From: DATKCN01 sp035513175
GTDB lineage: Bacteria; Chloroflexota; Chloroflexia; Thermomicrobiales; CFX8
DNA length: 11,099 nucleotides
Assembly: GCA_035513175.1 (NCBI GenBank)
Contig: DATKCN010000177.1
Location: 1 to 11,099 of the forward strand
Reading direction: 5' to 3'
A model generated the notes under the pieces. That model searched no databases, had not been told where the DNA came from, and worked only from the letters and a program-made list of their open reading frames with translations. The position numbers and the translations under genes were made by a program. Positions 5,722 through 11,099 of the stretch are shown in pieces (the stretch's first letter is position 1; every line of letters begins with the position of its first letter).

Positions 5722-5991
5722 ATGGTCGCTACTGCTCGGGCGCCGAGTGGGCGCAGACAACGATCGTGGAGTTCCTTAACGCTTCTGATTCGGATGCGCC
5801 GGGAGGATGAGTACTCAGCGACAGTGATTCTGCCGCATTGGGCGTTGCGCGAAGCGAGGGATCGTCGAGCCGTGACTACCGAGCGCGTTGACGCGCACGA
5901 ACGCCGTCTGATCCGACGCCAACCGAAACCCAGAGTAAGGGCGTTGTTCGACAATTGCTGGAGCGTCTGCCTCCGGCGCCTATGCCAATGA
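5722..5991 (+). CDS. Doubtful 89-residue ORF behind the orphan ECF42-type promoter
   Basis: ATG 5722 follows GAGAGGAAC at good spacing and lies about 50 nt after the predicted start of the ECF42-type promoter. A 12-codon frame beginning at ATG 5683 stops at TGA 5719-5721, immediately before it. The translation is rich in Arg and Ser (begins MVATARAPSGRRQRSW), has unremarkable third-position GC for this genome, no membrane segment and no recognised domain. It looks more like a chance frame or the remains of a gene than a typical protein. The expression signals are the only support. Confidence 0.25.
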   Translation: MVATARAPSGRRQRSWSSLTLLIRMRREDEYSATVILPHWALREARDRRAVTTERVDAHERRLIRRQPKPRVRALFDNCWSVCLRRLCQ

Positions 5992-6154
5992 CGCAATGTG
6001 ATGAGACGTGTAACGCGTAACGGGTGGTTCGGGATGCGACACGCGGGACGGTTTGGTCGGGGTTGGACGAATGCGATTCGCCCCTGCGCGGATGTGAGGC
6101 GGCGCGCCTCGGTGGAGACGTCGAGCACACGAGCATGAACGTGAAGGAGACCGG
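5992..6154. repeat. Spacer with a likely member of the dispersed repeat family
   Basis: Sequence around 6022-6084 resembles the repeats at 1398-1473 and 1713-1786 in places (GGGTGGT, GGTTTGGTC). It ends in a hairpin with CGAAT (6068-6072) pairing with ATTCG (6076-6080) inside GGGG (6059-6062) and CCCC (6081-6084). The relation is partial and judged by eye. No gene is seen. Confidence 0.4.
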
Positions 6155-7270
6155 ATGAGCGGCACACGAGTACTGGTTGGCACGCGCAAGGGCGCGTTCA
6201 TTCTGACGTCGGATGAGAAGCGCGAACAGTGGGATGTCAGCGAGCCGCACTTCGCGGGCTGGGAGATATACCACCTTAAGGGCTCGCCGGTTAATCCGGA
6301 CCGGCTGTACGCGTCGCAGTCGAGCAGCTGGTTCGGACAGACGATTCAACGTTCCGATGACGGCGGGAAGTCATGGGAGCCGGTCGGCAACGAGTTCGTG
6401 TACGACGGCGTGCCGGGCACGCACCAGTGGTACGACGGGACGCAGCATCCGTGGGAGTTTACGCGCGTCTGGCACATGGAACCCTCCCCGGTCGACGCCG
6501 ACACGGTCTACGCTGGCGTGGAGGACGCGGCGATGTTCCGCTCCACCGACGGCGGCTCGACGTGGCAGGAGCTGTCGTCCCTGCGAGAGGTGAAGAGCGC
6601 GTTGTGGCAACCGGGAGCGGGCGGCATGTGCCTGCACACGATCATCATCGACCCAAACAATCCGGAGCGCATCTTCATCGCCATCTCGGCGGCGGGCGCC
6701 TTCCGCACCGATGACGGGGGCGCGACGTGGAAGCCGATCAACAAGGGGCTGCTCTCCGAGTACACGCTGCCGGACCCCGACGCCGACGTCGGGCACTGCG
6801 TGCATAACCTGGCGATGCACCCTTCACGCCCCGACACGCTGTTCATGCAAAAGCACTGGGACGTGATGCGCACGGACGACGCCGGAGGAATGTGGCATGA
6901 GGTGAGCGGCAATCTGCCGAGCGACTTCGGCTTCCCGATCTCGGTGCACGCGCACGAGCCGGAGACGATCTACGTGGTGCCGATCAAGAGCGATTCCGAG
7001 CACTTCCCGCCGGATGGCAAGCTGCGGGTGTACCGCAGCCGCAGCGGCGGCAATGAGTGGGAGGCGCTGACCAACGGGCTGCCGCAGAGCGACTGCTACG
7101 TTAATATCCTGCGCGACTCGATGGCCGTCGACACGCACGAATCGTGCGGCATCTACTTCGGGACAACCGGCGGGCAGGTGTACGCCTCGAACGACTCGGG
7201 GGACACGTGGAACGCGATCGTGCGCGACCTGCCGGCGGTCACCTCTGTGGAAGTGCAGACGCTGAGATGA
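6155..7270 (+). CDS. Asp-box (BNR) beta-propeller protein, sialidase-like fold, function unknown
   Basis: A 371-residue protein built from Asp-box repeats (S/T-x-D-x-G-x-T/S-W type). Six are visible: near residues 67-74, 130-137, 185-192, 240-247 (TDDAGGMW), 295-302 (degenerate, SRSGGNEW) and 345-352 (SNDSGDTW). It should form a six- or seven-bladed propeller like sialidases and YCF48/VPS10-type proteins. It starts LVGTRKGAFIL with no signal peptide, so it is expected in the cytoplasm, unlike most sialidases. I see no obvious set of sialidase catalytic residues (Arg triad, Tyr/Glu pair), so an enzymatic call would be unsafe. ATG 6155 has GAAGGAGA at ideal spacing. Its TGA overlaps the ATG of the MoaD/ThiS-like gene (ATGA), which implies coupled translation and a shared job. 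Confidence 0.85.
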   Translation: MSGTRVLVGTRKGAFILTSDEKREQWDVSEPHFAGWEIYHLKGSPVNPDRLYASQSSSWFGQTIQRSDDGGKSWEPVGNEFVYDGVPGTHQWYDGTQHPWEFTRVWHMEPSPVDADTVYAGVEDAAMFRSTDGGSTWQELSSLREVKSALWQPGAGGMCLHTIIIDPNNPERIFIAISAAGAFRTDDGGATWKPINKGLLSEYTLPDPDADVGHCVHNLAMHPSRPDTLFMQKHWDVMRTDDAGGMWHEVSGNLPSDFGFPISVHAHEPETIYVVPIKSDSEHFPPDGKLRVYRSRSGGNEWEALTNGLPQSDCYVNILRDSMAVDTHESCGIYFGTTGGQVYASNDSGDTWNAIVRDLPAVTSVEVQTLR

Positions 7271-7563
7271 TTCGAGTTGAGCTACCGTTCCATCTGAGAA
7301 ATCTGGCCAACACGGAGCGCGAGGTGGTGCTGGAGGTGGCGGGGCCTGTGACGCAGCGTGCGATCCTCGACGCGCTGGAGGCGGAGTTTCCGGCGCTGAA
7401 GGGAACCATCCGCGACCACACGACACAGAAGCGGCGACCGTTCCTGCGCTTCTTCGCCTGCGAGCAGGACCTGTCCCACGAGGGGCCGGACGACCCGCTG
7501 CCGGACGAGGTGGCGAGCGGTAAGGAGCCGTTCCTGATCGTCGGCGCGCTGGCGGGCGGCTGA
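7267..7563 (+). CDS. MoaD/ThiS-family ubiquitin-like sulfur-carrier-type protein
   Basis: A 98-residue beta-grasp protein. It opens with MIRVELPFHLRNLA, typical of MoaD-like proteins. A central helix follows (TQRAILDALEAEFPALKGTI, about 29-48), and a late strand EPFLIVGALAGG ends exactly in Gly-Gly. That C-terminal Gly-Gly is the residue pair adenylated and thiocarboxylated by MoeB/ThiF-type E1 enzymes, so it may carry sulfur or be conjugated to a target. It is longer than classical MoaD (about 80), with an insertion around 50-82. No E1-like, MoaE or thiazole synthase gene is in the window, so classical molybdopterin or thiamin synthesis is not supported by context. The start is ATG 7267, overlapping the stop of the propeller gene; longer in-frame extensions only repeat that gene out of frame. 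Confidence 0.85.
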   Translation: MIRVELPFHLRNLANTEREVVLEVAGPVTQRAILDALEAEFPALKGTIRDHTTQKRRPFLRFFACEQDLSHEGPDDPLPDEVASGKEPFLIVGALAGG

Positions 7564-7570
7564 CGGGGAA

Positions 7571-7627
7571 CGCCCTCACCCCCGGCCCCTCAAGTGCTGC
7601 CGCACTCCCAATCCTGGGAGAGGGGAG
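7571..7627. repeat. Dispersed C-rich/G-rich hairpin repeat, copy B, with interrupted left arm
   Basis: CTCCCA (7605-7610), loop ATCC and TGGGAG (7615-7620) form a perfect hairpin, continued on the right by AGGGGAG. The matching left-hand CCCCTC lies at 7587-7592 but is separated from the inner stem by 13 nt (7592-7604 region), as if a short sequence had been inserted into the outer arm. It lies just after the MoaD-like stop and could end that transcript; no T-tract follows. Confidence 0.55.
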
Positions 7628-7678
7628 TCGTGAACGGCGCCAGGGCGCGCACGTCAGCTCAGCGATGGAGGCAGGTGA

Positions 7679-8032
7679 ATGAAGTACATGCTATTGATCT
7701 ATGGCGCAGAAGATGCGTATGACGACGACTCCCGCAACGCGTGTTACGTGGAGTCGACGAGCCTGGCGCACGAGCTGAAAGAACGCGGGACGCTATTGGC
7801 AACGTCGCCGCTGCACTCGGTGGCGACGGCGACCAGTGTGCGGGTGAGAGACGGCAAGCGGCTGATAACGGACGGTCCGTTTGCGGAGACACGGGAACAG
7901 CTCGGCGGGTACTACCTGATCGACGCGGCGGACCTGGACGAAGCGATCGGGATAGCGGAACGGATTCCGGGGGCGAAGGTTGGGACGGTCGAGGTGCGTC
8001 CGGTGGTGGAGCTGCCGGGGCTGCGGACCTGA
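7679..8032 (+). CDS. DGPF/YCII-family protein (first copy)
   Basis: A 117-residue YCII-related (DGPF-domain) protein, cytoplasmic. Hallmarks: N-terminal MKYMLLIYGAEDAYDDD, the helix YVESTSLAHELKERG (about 23-37), ATSPLHSVATATSVRVRDGK (41-60), the name-giving TDGPFAETREQLGGYYLIDA (64-83), then DEAIGIAERIPGAKVGTVEVRPVVEL. The fold is ferredoxin-like and usually dimeric. Related YciI proteins have been proposed as small hydrolytic enzymes, but DGPF proteins have no settled reaction. The start follows GGAGGCAGGTGA. No ECF42-type promoter is visible in the 115 bp before it, in contrast to the second copy. It may be read through from the propeller/MoaD pair or from an unrecognised promoter. Confidence 0.93.
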   Translation: MKYMLLIYGAEDAYDDDSRNACYVESTSLAHELKERGTLLATSPLHSVATATSVRVRDGKRLITDGPFAETREQLGGYYLIDAADLDEAIGIAERIPGAKVGTVEVRPVVELPGLRT

Positions 8033-8066
8033 CCCCCCGGCCCCCTTCCCTAAGAGGGAAGGGGGA
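8033..8066. repeat. Dispersed C-rich/G-rich hairpin repeat, copy C
   Basis: A perfect 10-bp stem CCCCCTTCCC (8041-8050) / GGGAAGGGGG (8056-8065) around a TAAGA loop, eight bases after the first DGPF stop. It is the strongest hairpin in the window. It lacks a T-tract but could stop or protect the upstream transcript, separating the two DGPF genes into different units. Confidence 0.65.
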
Positions 8067-8220
8067 GATTGGCGATTGGGGAGGCGGGGGCTCGCTGCCG
8101 GTCCAACGGCGCGCGCTTCGACCTGGCGCATTGCAAGGCGCCCGTATGACGATGGTGCTGCTCGCAAGCCGCGTCCGTTGGCCATCATCGCTTGTCCCGC
8201 GTTCCGACCGGATGCTTCCG

Positions 8221-8247
8221 TGTCGATTTCTCGCCGCTCCGTTCGAC
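8221..8247 (+). promoter_or_regulatory. ECF42-type promoter of the DGPF2/RibD-like operon
   Basis: TGTCGA (8221-8226), a 17-nt spacer and CGAC (8244-8247), about 40 nt before the DGPF2 start codon. This agrees with the promoter reported for ECF42 sigma factors as I recall it (TGTCGA in the -35, CG(A/T)C in the -10). The -10 side extends to TCGACA, so the site is also a perfect inverted repeat TGTCGA-N16-TCGACA. Predicted transcription start is near 8254. Confidence 0.75.
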
Positions 8248-8287
8248 AACGTGATGACGCGGCTGTGCGCGGGCGCCGGAGGGGGCG

Positions 8288-8653
8288 ATGCAGTACCTGT
8301 GTCTGGTCTATCAGGATGAGAACAGACTGAAGGCGATGCCGCGGAGTGAGTATGAATCGCTCGTGAGCGAGACGCTGTCCAACAACGAGTCGCTGCTGGC
8401 GAGCGGTCATCTGGTATCGGCGAACGCGTTGGAGCTGGTCGAGGGGGCGGCGTCGCTGCGCTTGCGGGACGGCGGAGTGGTGGTGACGGACGGACCGTTT
8501 GTCGAGACGAAGGAGCAGATTGGCGGGTACTTCCTGATCGAGGCGCGGGACCTGAACGAGGCAATACGCATCGCGTCGAAGCTGCCCCCGGCGCGGTTAG
8601 GCGGGATCGAGATACGGCCTGTGAAGGACCTGCGGACAGCGGAGGGGTCGTGA
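8288..8653 (+). CDS. DGPF/YCII-family protein (second copy)
   Basis: A 121-residue DGPF-domain protein of the second common subtype. It begins MQYLCLVYQDENRLKAMP and continues with ESLLASGHLVSANALELV (about 34-51), RLRDGGVVVTDGPFVETKEQIGGYFLIEA (58-86, DGPF at 68-71) and DLNEAIRIASKLPPARLGGIEIRPVKDL. It differs clearly from the first copy apart from the DGPF core. The ATG follows GGAGGG. An ECF42-type promoter stands directly upstream, making this gene the best predicted target of the sigma factor encoded at 3596-4852. Its TGA overlaps the GTG of the RibD-like gene (GTGA), so the two proteins are probably made together. Biochemical activity is unknown; a role as enzyme or partner of the adjacent reductase is an inference. 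Confidence 0.94.
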   Translation: MQYLCLVYQDENRLKAMPRSEYESLVSETLSNNESLLASGHLVSANALELVEGAASLRLRDGGVVVTDGPFVETKEQIGGYFLIEARDLNEAIRIASKLPPARLGGIEIRPVKDLRTAEGS

Positions 8654-9222
8654 GGAAGGTTATCTACTCGATGCTCGTGTCGCTGGATGGCTACATAGAA
8701 GCGCCTGGTCACGACATCAGCTGGACCAATCCCGACGAGGAGCTGCACCGGCATTTCAACGAGCTGGAACGTGAGACGGATACGCATCTCTTCGGGCGGC
8801 GGATGTACGAGACGATGGCCGCCTATTGGCCGACGGCCGATCGGGATACATCGATTCCGGACTACGTTGCCGAGTACGCGCGGCTGTGGCGGGACACCGA
8901 GAAGGTGGTGTTCTCGACGACGCTGGAGCGGGTCGAAGGGAACGCGCGGCTCGTGCGCGAGAACGTCGCGGAAGAGGTCGCGGCGCTGAAGCGGCAGCCC
9001 GGCGGGGACATGGACCTGGGCGGGGCGGGGATCGCGGCGACGTTCATGCAGCTCGACCTGATCGACGAGTACCGGCTCTACGTCCACCCGGTCATCCTCG
9101 GCGGCGGCGCGCCGATGCTCCCGGCGGTGGATCACCGGTTCGACCTGCGGCTCTCCGAAACGCGCGCGTTCGGCTCGGGCGTCGTGATGTTGCGCTACGA
9201 GCGCGTCAGGAACGCGGGATAG
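8650..9222 (+). CDS. RibD C-terminal / dihydrofolate reductase-like family protein
   Basis: A 190-residue single-domain reductase of the RibD_C/DHFR-like fold, expected to bind NADPH; the substrate is unknown. Signatures: VIYSMLVSLDGYIEAPG (4-20), THLFGRRMYETMAAYW (45-60), EKVVFSTTLERV (84-95), the glycine-rich DLGGAGIAATFMQLDLIDEY (122-141) and LYVHPVILGGGAPM (143-156). The deaminase half of true riboflavin enzyme RibD is absent, and no other riboflavin gene is present, so it is not called ribD. It starts with GTG 8650, overlapping the stop of the DGPF2 gene, with GGAGGGG just upstream. It should therefore be expressed from the ECF42-type promoter. DGPF plus RibD-like pairs recur in many genomes, suggesting a shared redox or detoxification step. 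Confidence 0.92.
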   Translation: MRKVIYSMLVSLDGYIEAPGHDISWTNPDEELHRHFNELERETDTHLFGRRMYETMAAYWPTADRDTSIPDYVAEYARLWRDTEKVVFSTTLERVEGNARLVRENVAEEVAALKRQPGGDMDLGGAGIAATFMQLDLIDEYRLYVHPVILGGGAPMLPAVDHRFDLRLSETRAFGSGVVMLRYERVRNAG

Positions 9223-9338
9223 CGGCGCCGGAAGGCTGTGGCAACGATGCTGCAATGTGCGAACGGGCGACCGCTCTGGCCCGTAGCTGGCCGGGCGCTT
9301 GTGTTCCCCGCTTTCATGCAACGAACGGATGGGCTTTG

Positions 9339-9662
9339 ATGGCGGCTGTGCGTGACAACGTGCTGTTTCGCGAGGCAGGGGCCGCACAGGCGGTCTACTA
9401 CGTCGCGACCGGCGAGTGGTCGCTGGTCCATCGCCGCAGCTTCGAGGCAATCACCGGGCCGAAGATCGACTACTGGCTGGTCAGGACGGTCGGCGTGCTG
9501 GTCATGGCAGCCGGCGCCTCGATTGGCATCGCGGCGGGCCTGGCCGCGATCGGCGCGGTATATCCCATCCGCGGTCGAATCTCGAAGATCTACCTTCTGG
9601 ATGTCGTTGCCGAGGCAGCGTTGATCGCAATGTGGGTCAAGGCGCTTGCCCGGCGACGGTGA
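9339..9662 (+). CDS. Small integral membrane protein of unknown function
   Basis: A 107-residue hypothetical protein. The pattern QAVYYVATGEWSLVHRRSFEAITGPKIDYWLVRTVG (about 17-52), followed by a hydrophobic stretch (51-75), RGRISKIYLLDVVAEAALIAMW and a basic tail, resembles a family of small bacterial membrane proteins that I know only as uncharacterised. Those relatives usually seem to carry a longer middle part, with an extra segment between the first hydrophobic helix and the RGRIS motif. Here the two are nearly fused, as if about 15-25 residues were missing. ATG 9339 is preceded by GGATGGG. The same frame runs open upstream through the RibD-like gene, but that part is a shadow. The gene converges on the MFS gene with 34 bp between stops. 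Confidence 0.75.
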   Translation: MAAVRDNVLFREAGAAQAVYYVATGEWSLVHRRSFEAITGPKIDYWLVRTVGVLVMAAGASIGIAAGLAAIGAVYPIRGRISKIYLLDVVAEAALIAMWVKALARRR

Positions 9663-9696
9663 GCCCCCAGCCTCTCGGCGCCGCTGTCGCTCAGCG

Positions 9697-10935
9697 TCAT
9701 GCGGGCGCGGTGGCCGCTGTCGGCTCGCGCTCACTCGTGACGCGCGCCGTCGACGCCCGGATCATGATCGCGGATGAAATGGCGAACGCCATGGCGAACA
9801 TTCCCACCAGACCGTAGCCTCCGAGCGCCAGCAGCAGCCCGCCGAGCGCGCTGCCCAGCGCGGTTCCGAGACTGAGCACGGCAGTGTTCAGCGTCAGGGT
9901 CGTGGCGCGCCTGGCCGGAGATTCGCGCGTCAGCATCAATGTGATGGCGATCGACGCGACGCCGGTCGAGGCGCCCTGCGCGACGAGCAGGGCGATGCCC
10001 GCGAGGGCGGGCAACGGGAGGATGAACAGGCCGCCGATCGCCAGCGCCGTTACGACCCGGCACGCGATGGCAAGTGGCCTTAGCGGCAACGTGCCCAGAC
10101 GTCCCCCGACGGCGAGATTTCCGAGCAGCAGCGCCCCGCCGACGACGAGATAGACCCAGCCGATCTGCTGAATCGTGAAGCCGTGGCGGTCGTTGTAGAA
10201 GGCCCCGAGATAGGTCGCCATCGACCAGACGGCAGCCGCGCCCAGCAGCGTCGAGCCGATCAGTCCCAACGACGGACGGTGACGCATCAGCGGCCGGTAG
10301 GCGGACAGGATCTCTCGCGCCGACAGCCGCTCTGTCTTCCGGTGATCGTCAGGGCTGACGTAGCGCTCGGCGAGCAGGAGTGACGCGAACGTGATCAGGG
10401 CCAGCCCCGCGAACGCGGATCGCCAGCCCAGGAAGTCAGCGGTGATCGTGAGCACCGGGATGCCCGCGATCACGGCGCCGGTGACGCCGGCCATGACCCA
10501 GCTGATGGCGCGCCGTTGGCGATCGCCATGGAAGTGCGAGCTCGCAATGACGACCGCCAGCGGCTGCGTGATCGCCCGGCCTGCCGCCCCGACCAGCGCG
10601 GCTGCCAGCAACAGCGTGTACCCGGGCGCGAGCCCGATGCCCAGCGAGCTGACGATCGCGGCGACGAGGCTGCCGAGCAGAGCGCGCCGGTGACCGATGC
10701 GATCGGCGAGCGGTCCGATTGCCAGGCCAAGCAACGCTGCCAGCAGCATCGACAGCGCGGGAATCTGGCCCAGCAGGGACACGCTCGTCCCGAGGTCCCG
10801 GGCGATGACCGGCAGGAACGGACCGAGCGCCATCGCGTTGAGCATGGTCACGAACGACGCCAGCGACAACGCCGGGACGATCCACGGGCAGACTGCCGCC
10901 GCCTCACCGCCGTGTGCTTCTGTCGTGCCTGCCAT
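9697..10935 (-). CDS. Major facilitator superfamily transporter (DHA1/AraJ-like efflux type)
   Basis: A 412-residue inner-membrane carrier with about twelve hydrophobic helices. The cytoplasmic loop between helices 2 and 3 carries MFS motif A, GPLADRIGHRR (74-84). Helix 1 (about 19-41) ends in MALGPFLPVIARDLG, a common DHA1 opening. A charged central loop (SPDDHRKTERLSAREILSAY, about 213-232) divides the two six-helix halves. The second half contains GASTGVASIAITLMLTRESPARRATTLTLN. The substrate is probably a small organic compound exported against protons, but it cannot be assigned. ATG 10935 follows AAGGA on the minus strand. A weak promoter (TTGGTC-N16-TACGAT, 11034-11007) and a 16-bp perfect palindrome (11055-11070) lie upstream. 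It is on the opposite strand from everything else and is probably an independent unit. Confidence 0.93.
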   Translation of the reverse strand: MAGTTEAHGGEAAAVCPWIVPALSLASFVTMLNAMALGPFLPVIARDLGTSVSLLGQIPALSMLLAALLGLAIGPLADRIGHRRALLGSLVAAIVSSLGIGLAPGYTLLLAAALVGAAGRAITQPLAVVIASSHFHGDRQRRAISWVMAGVTGAVIAGIPVLTITADFLGWRSAFAGLALITFASLLLAERYVSPDDHRKTERLSAREILSAYRPLMRHRPSLGLIGSTLLGAAAVWSMATYLGAFYNDRHGFTIQQIGWVYLVVGGALLLGNLAVGGRLGTLPLRPLAIACRVVTALAIGGLFILPLPALAGIALLVAQGASTGVASIAITLMLTRESPARRATTLTLNTAVLSLGTALGSALGGLLLALGGYGLVGMFAMAFAISSAIMIRASTARVTSEREPTAATAPA

Positions 10936-11054
10936 CGGATCGTCCTTTCCGCCGTATCGCCCGTCAGCATCCTGTCCTCACGATAGATGCGGATCACACA
11001 CGACGCATCGTACGGAGTACGGAATCGAGACCAACCAATGTCGCTGGCCGCGAC

Positions 11055-11070
11055 TACGTAGCGCTACGTA
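11055..11070. promoter_or_regulatory. Perfect 16-bp palindrome upstream of the MFS gene, operator candidate
   Basis: TACGTAGCGCTACGTA is its own reverse complement. CTGGC (11044-11048) and GCCAG (11073-11077) form outer arms at unequal distance, so a cruciform or RNA hairpin of about 34 nt is possible. It lies about 120 bp upstream of the MFS start and about 20 bp beyond its weak candidate -35. Such TACGTA-rich palindromes suit TetR- or MarR-type dimers, but no regulator gene is visible within the window edge. Confidence 0.45.
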
Positions 11071-11099
11071 TCGCCAGCCAGTGGCGCAACATGCGCGCG

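Noticed and set aside
7144..7266. A longer MoaD-like protein starting at 7144
   Set aside because: The extra 41 residues are the propeller gene read out of frame; the family start MIRVELPF coincides with ATG 7267.
6155..7270. Calling the propeller a secreted exo-sialidase
   Set aside because: There is no signal peptide and no recognisable catalytic residue set; Asp boxes alone indicate only the fold.
8650..9222. Calling the reductase a true riboflavin biosynthesis gene
   Set aside because: The deaminase domain is missing, no other riboflavin genes are present, and stand-alone RibD_C-like proteins are a broad family of mostly unknown function.
8826..9338. N-terminal extension of the small membrane protein, open in frame through the RibD-like gene
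   Set aside because: The extension is Arg/Gly/Ala-rich and lies out of frame inside a well-supported gene; the family resemblance begins only after ATG 9339.
1..11099. CRISPR arrays, tRNA or rRNA genes, transposases, phage genes
   Set aside because: No regularly spaced identical repeats, cloverleaf sequence, rRNA-like sequence, or transposase, integrase or phage protein was recognised on either strand.

Overview
The window is high-GC bacterial DNA with tightly packed genes. Intergenic spaces hold dispersed GC-rich hairpin repeats of a C-rich arm / short loop / G-rich arm type. From memory, such repeats are common in Chloroflexota (Thermomicrobia-like) genomes. That habit, together with the gene set (ECF42 sigma factor, DGPF/YCII proteins, AHSA1/SRPBCC proteins, RibD-like reductase), makes a Chloroflexota host most likely. 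An actinobacterium is the main alternative. The assignment is an inference.

Layout, left to right. A possible partial minus-strand ORF (1-134) diverges from a SAM-dependent methyltransferase (158-958). A gene-free stretch of about 0.9 kb follows (959-1875). It carries a minus-strand promoter with a perfect GAACATATGTTC palindrome (Gram-positive LexA/SOS-box type) in its spacer, plus a repeat block: two imperfect direct repeats flanking a 21-nt-armed inverted repeat. Next is an operon of an ArsR-type regulator (1903-2277) and two paralogous AHSA1/SRPBCC proteins (2311-2802, 2843-3319), driven by a near-consensus sigma-70 promoter with an operator-like inverted repeat at its start site. The ECF42 sigma factor with its long C-terminal extension (3596-4852) follows, preceded by a possible 19-codon leader ORF. 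A DoxX-like membrane protein lies at 5230-5628. After another repeat-bearing spacer comes a six-Asp-box beta-propeller protein (6155-7270) that overlaps a MoaD/ThiS-like protein (7267-7563). Two DGPF/YCII-family proteins follow (7679-8032, 8288-8653), the second overlapping a RibD/DHFR-like reductase (8650-9222). A small membrane protein (9339-9662) converges on a minus-strand MFS transporter (9697-10935).

How they fit together. ECF42 sigma factors are known for genomic association with DGPF proteins and for a promoter recalled as TGTCGA in the -35 and CG(A/T)C in the -10 region. Two such sites with an identical 17-nt spacer are visible. One (8221-8247) is directly upstream of the second DGPF gene and its coupled RibD-like reductase. 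The other (5636-5662) lies upstream of a stretch with no convincing gene. The ArsR-AHSA1 operon, ECF42, DGPF proteins and RibD-like reductase are gene types that often cluster, and they probably form a stress or small-molecule-response neighbourhood of unknown substrate. The most novel-looking items are the propeller/MoaD overlapping pair, the orphan ECF42-type promoter, the SOS-type promoter facing no recognisable gene, and TGTACGTA(T/C)A palindromes at the predicted start sites of both the sigma factor and the DoxX gene.
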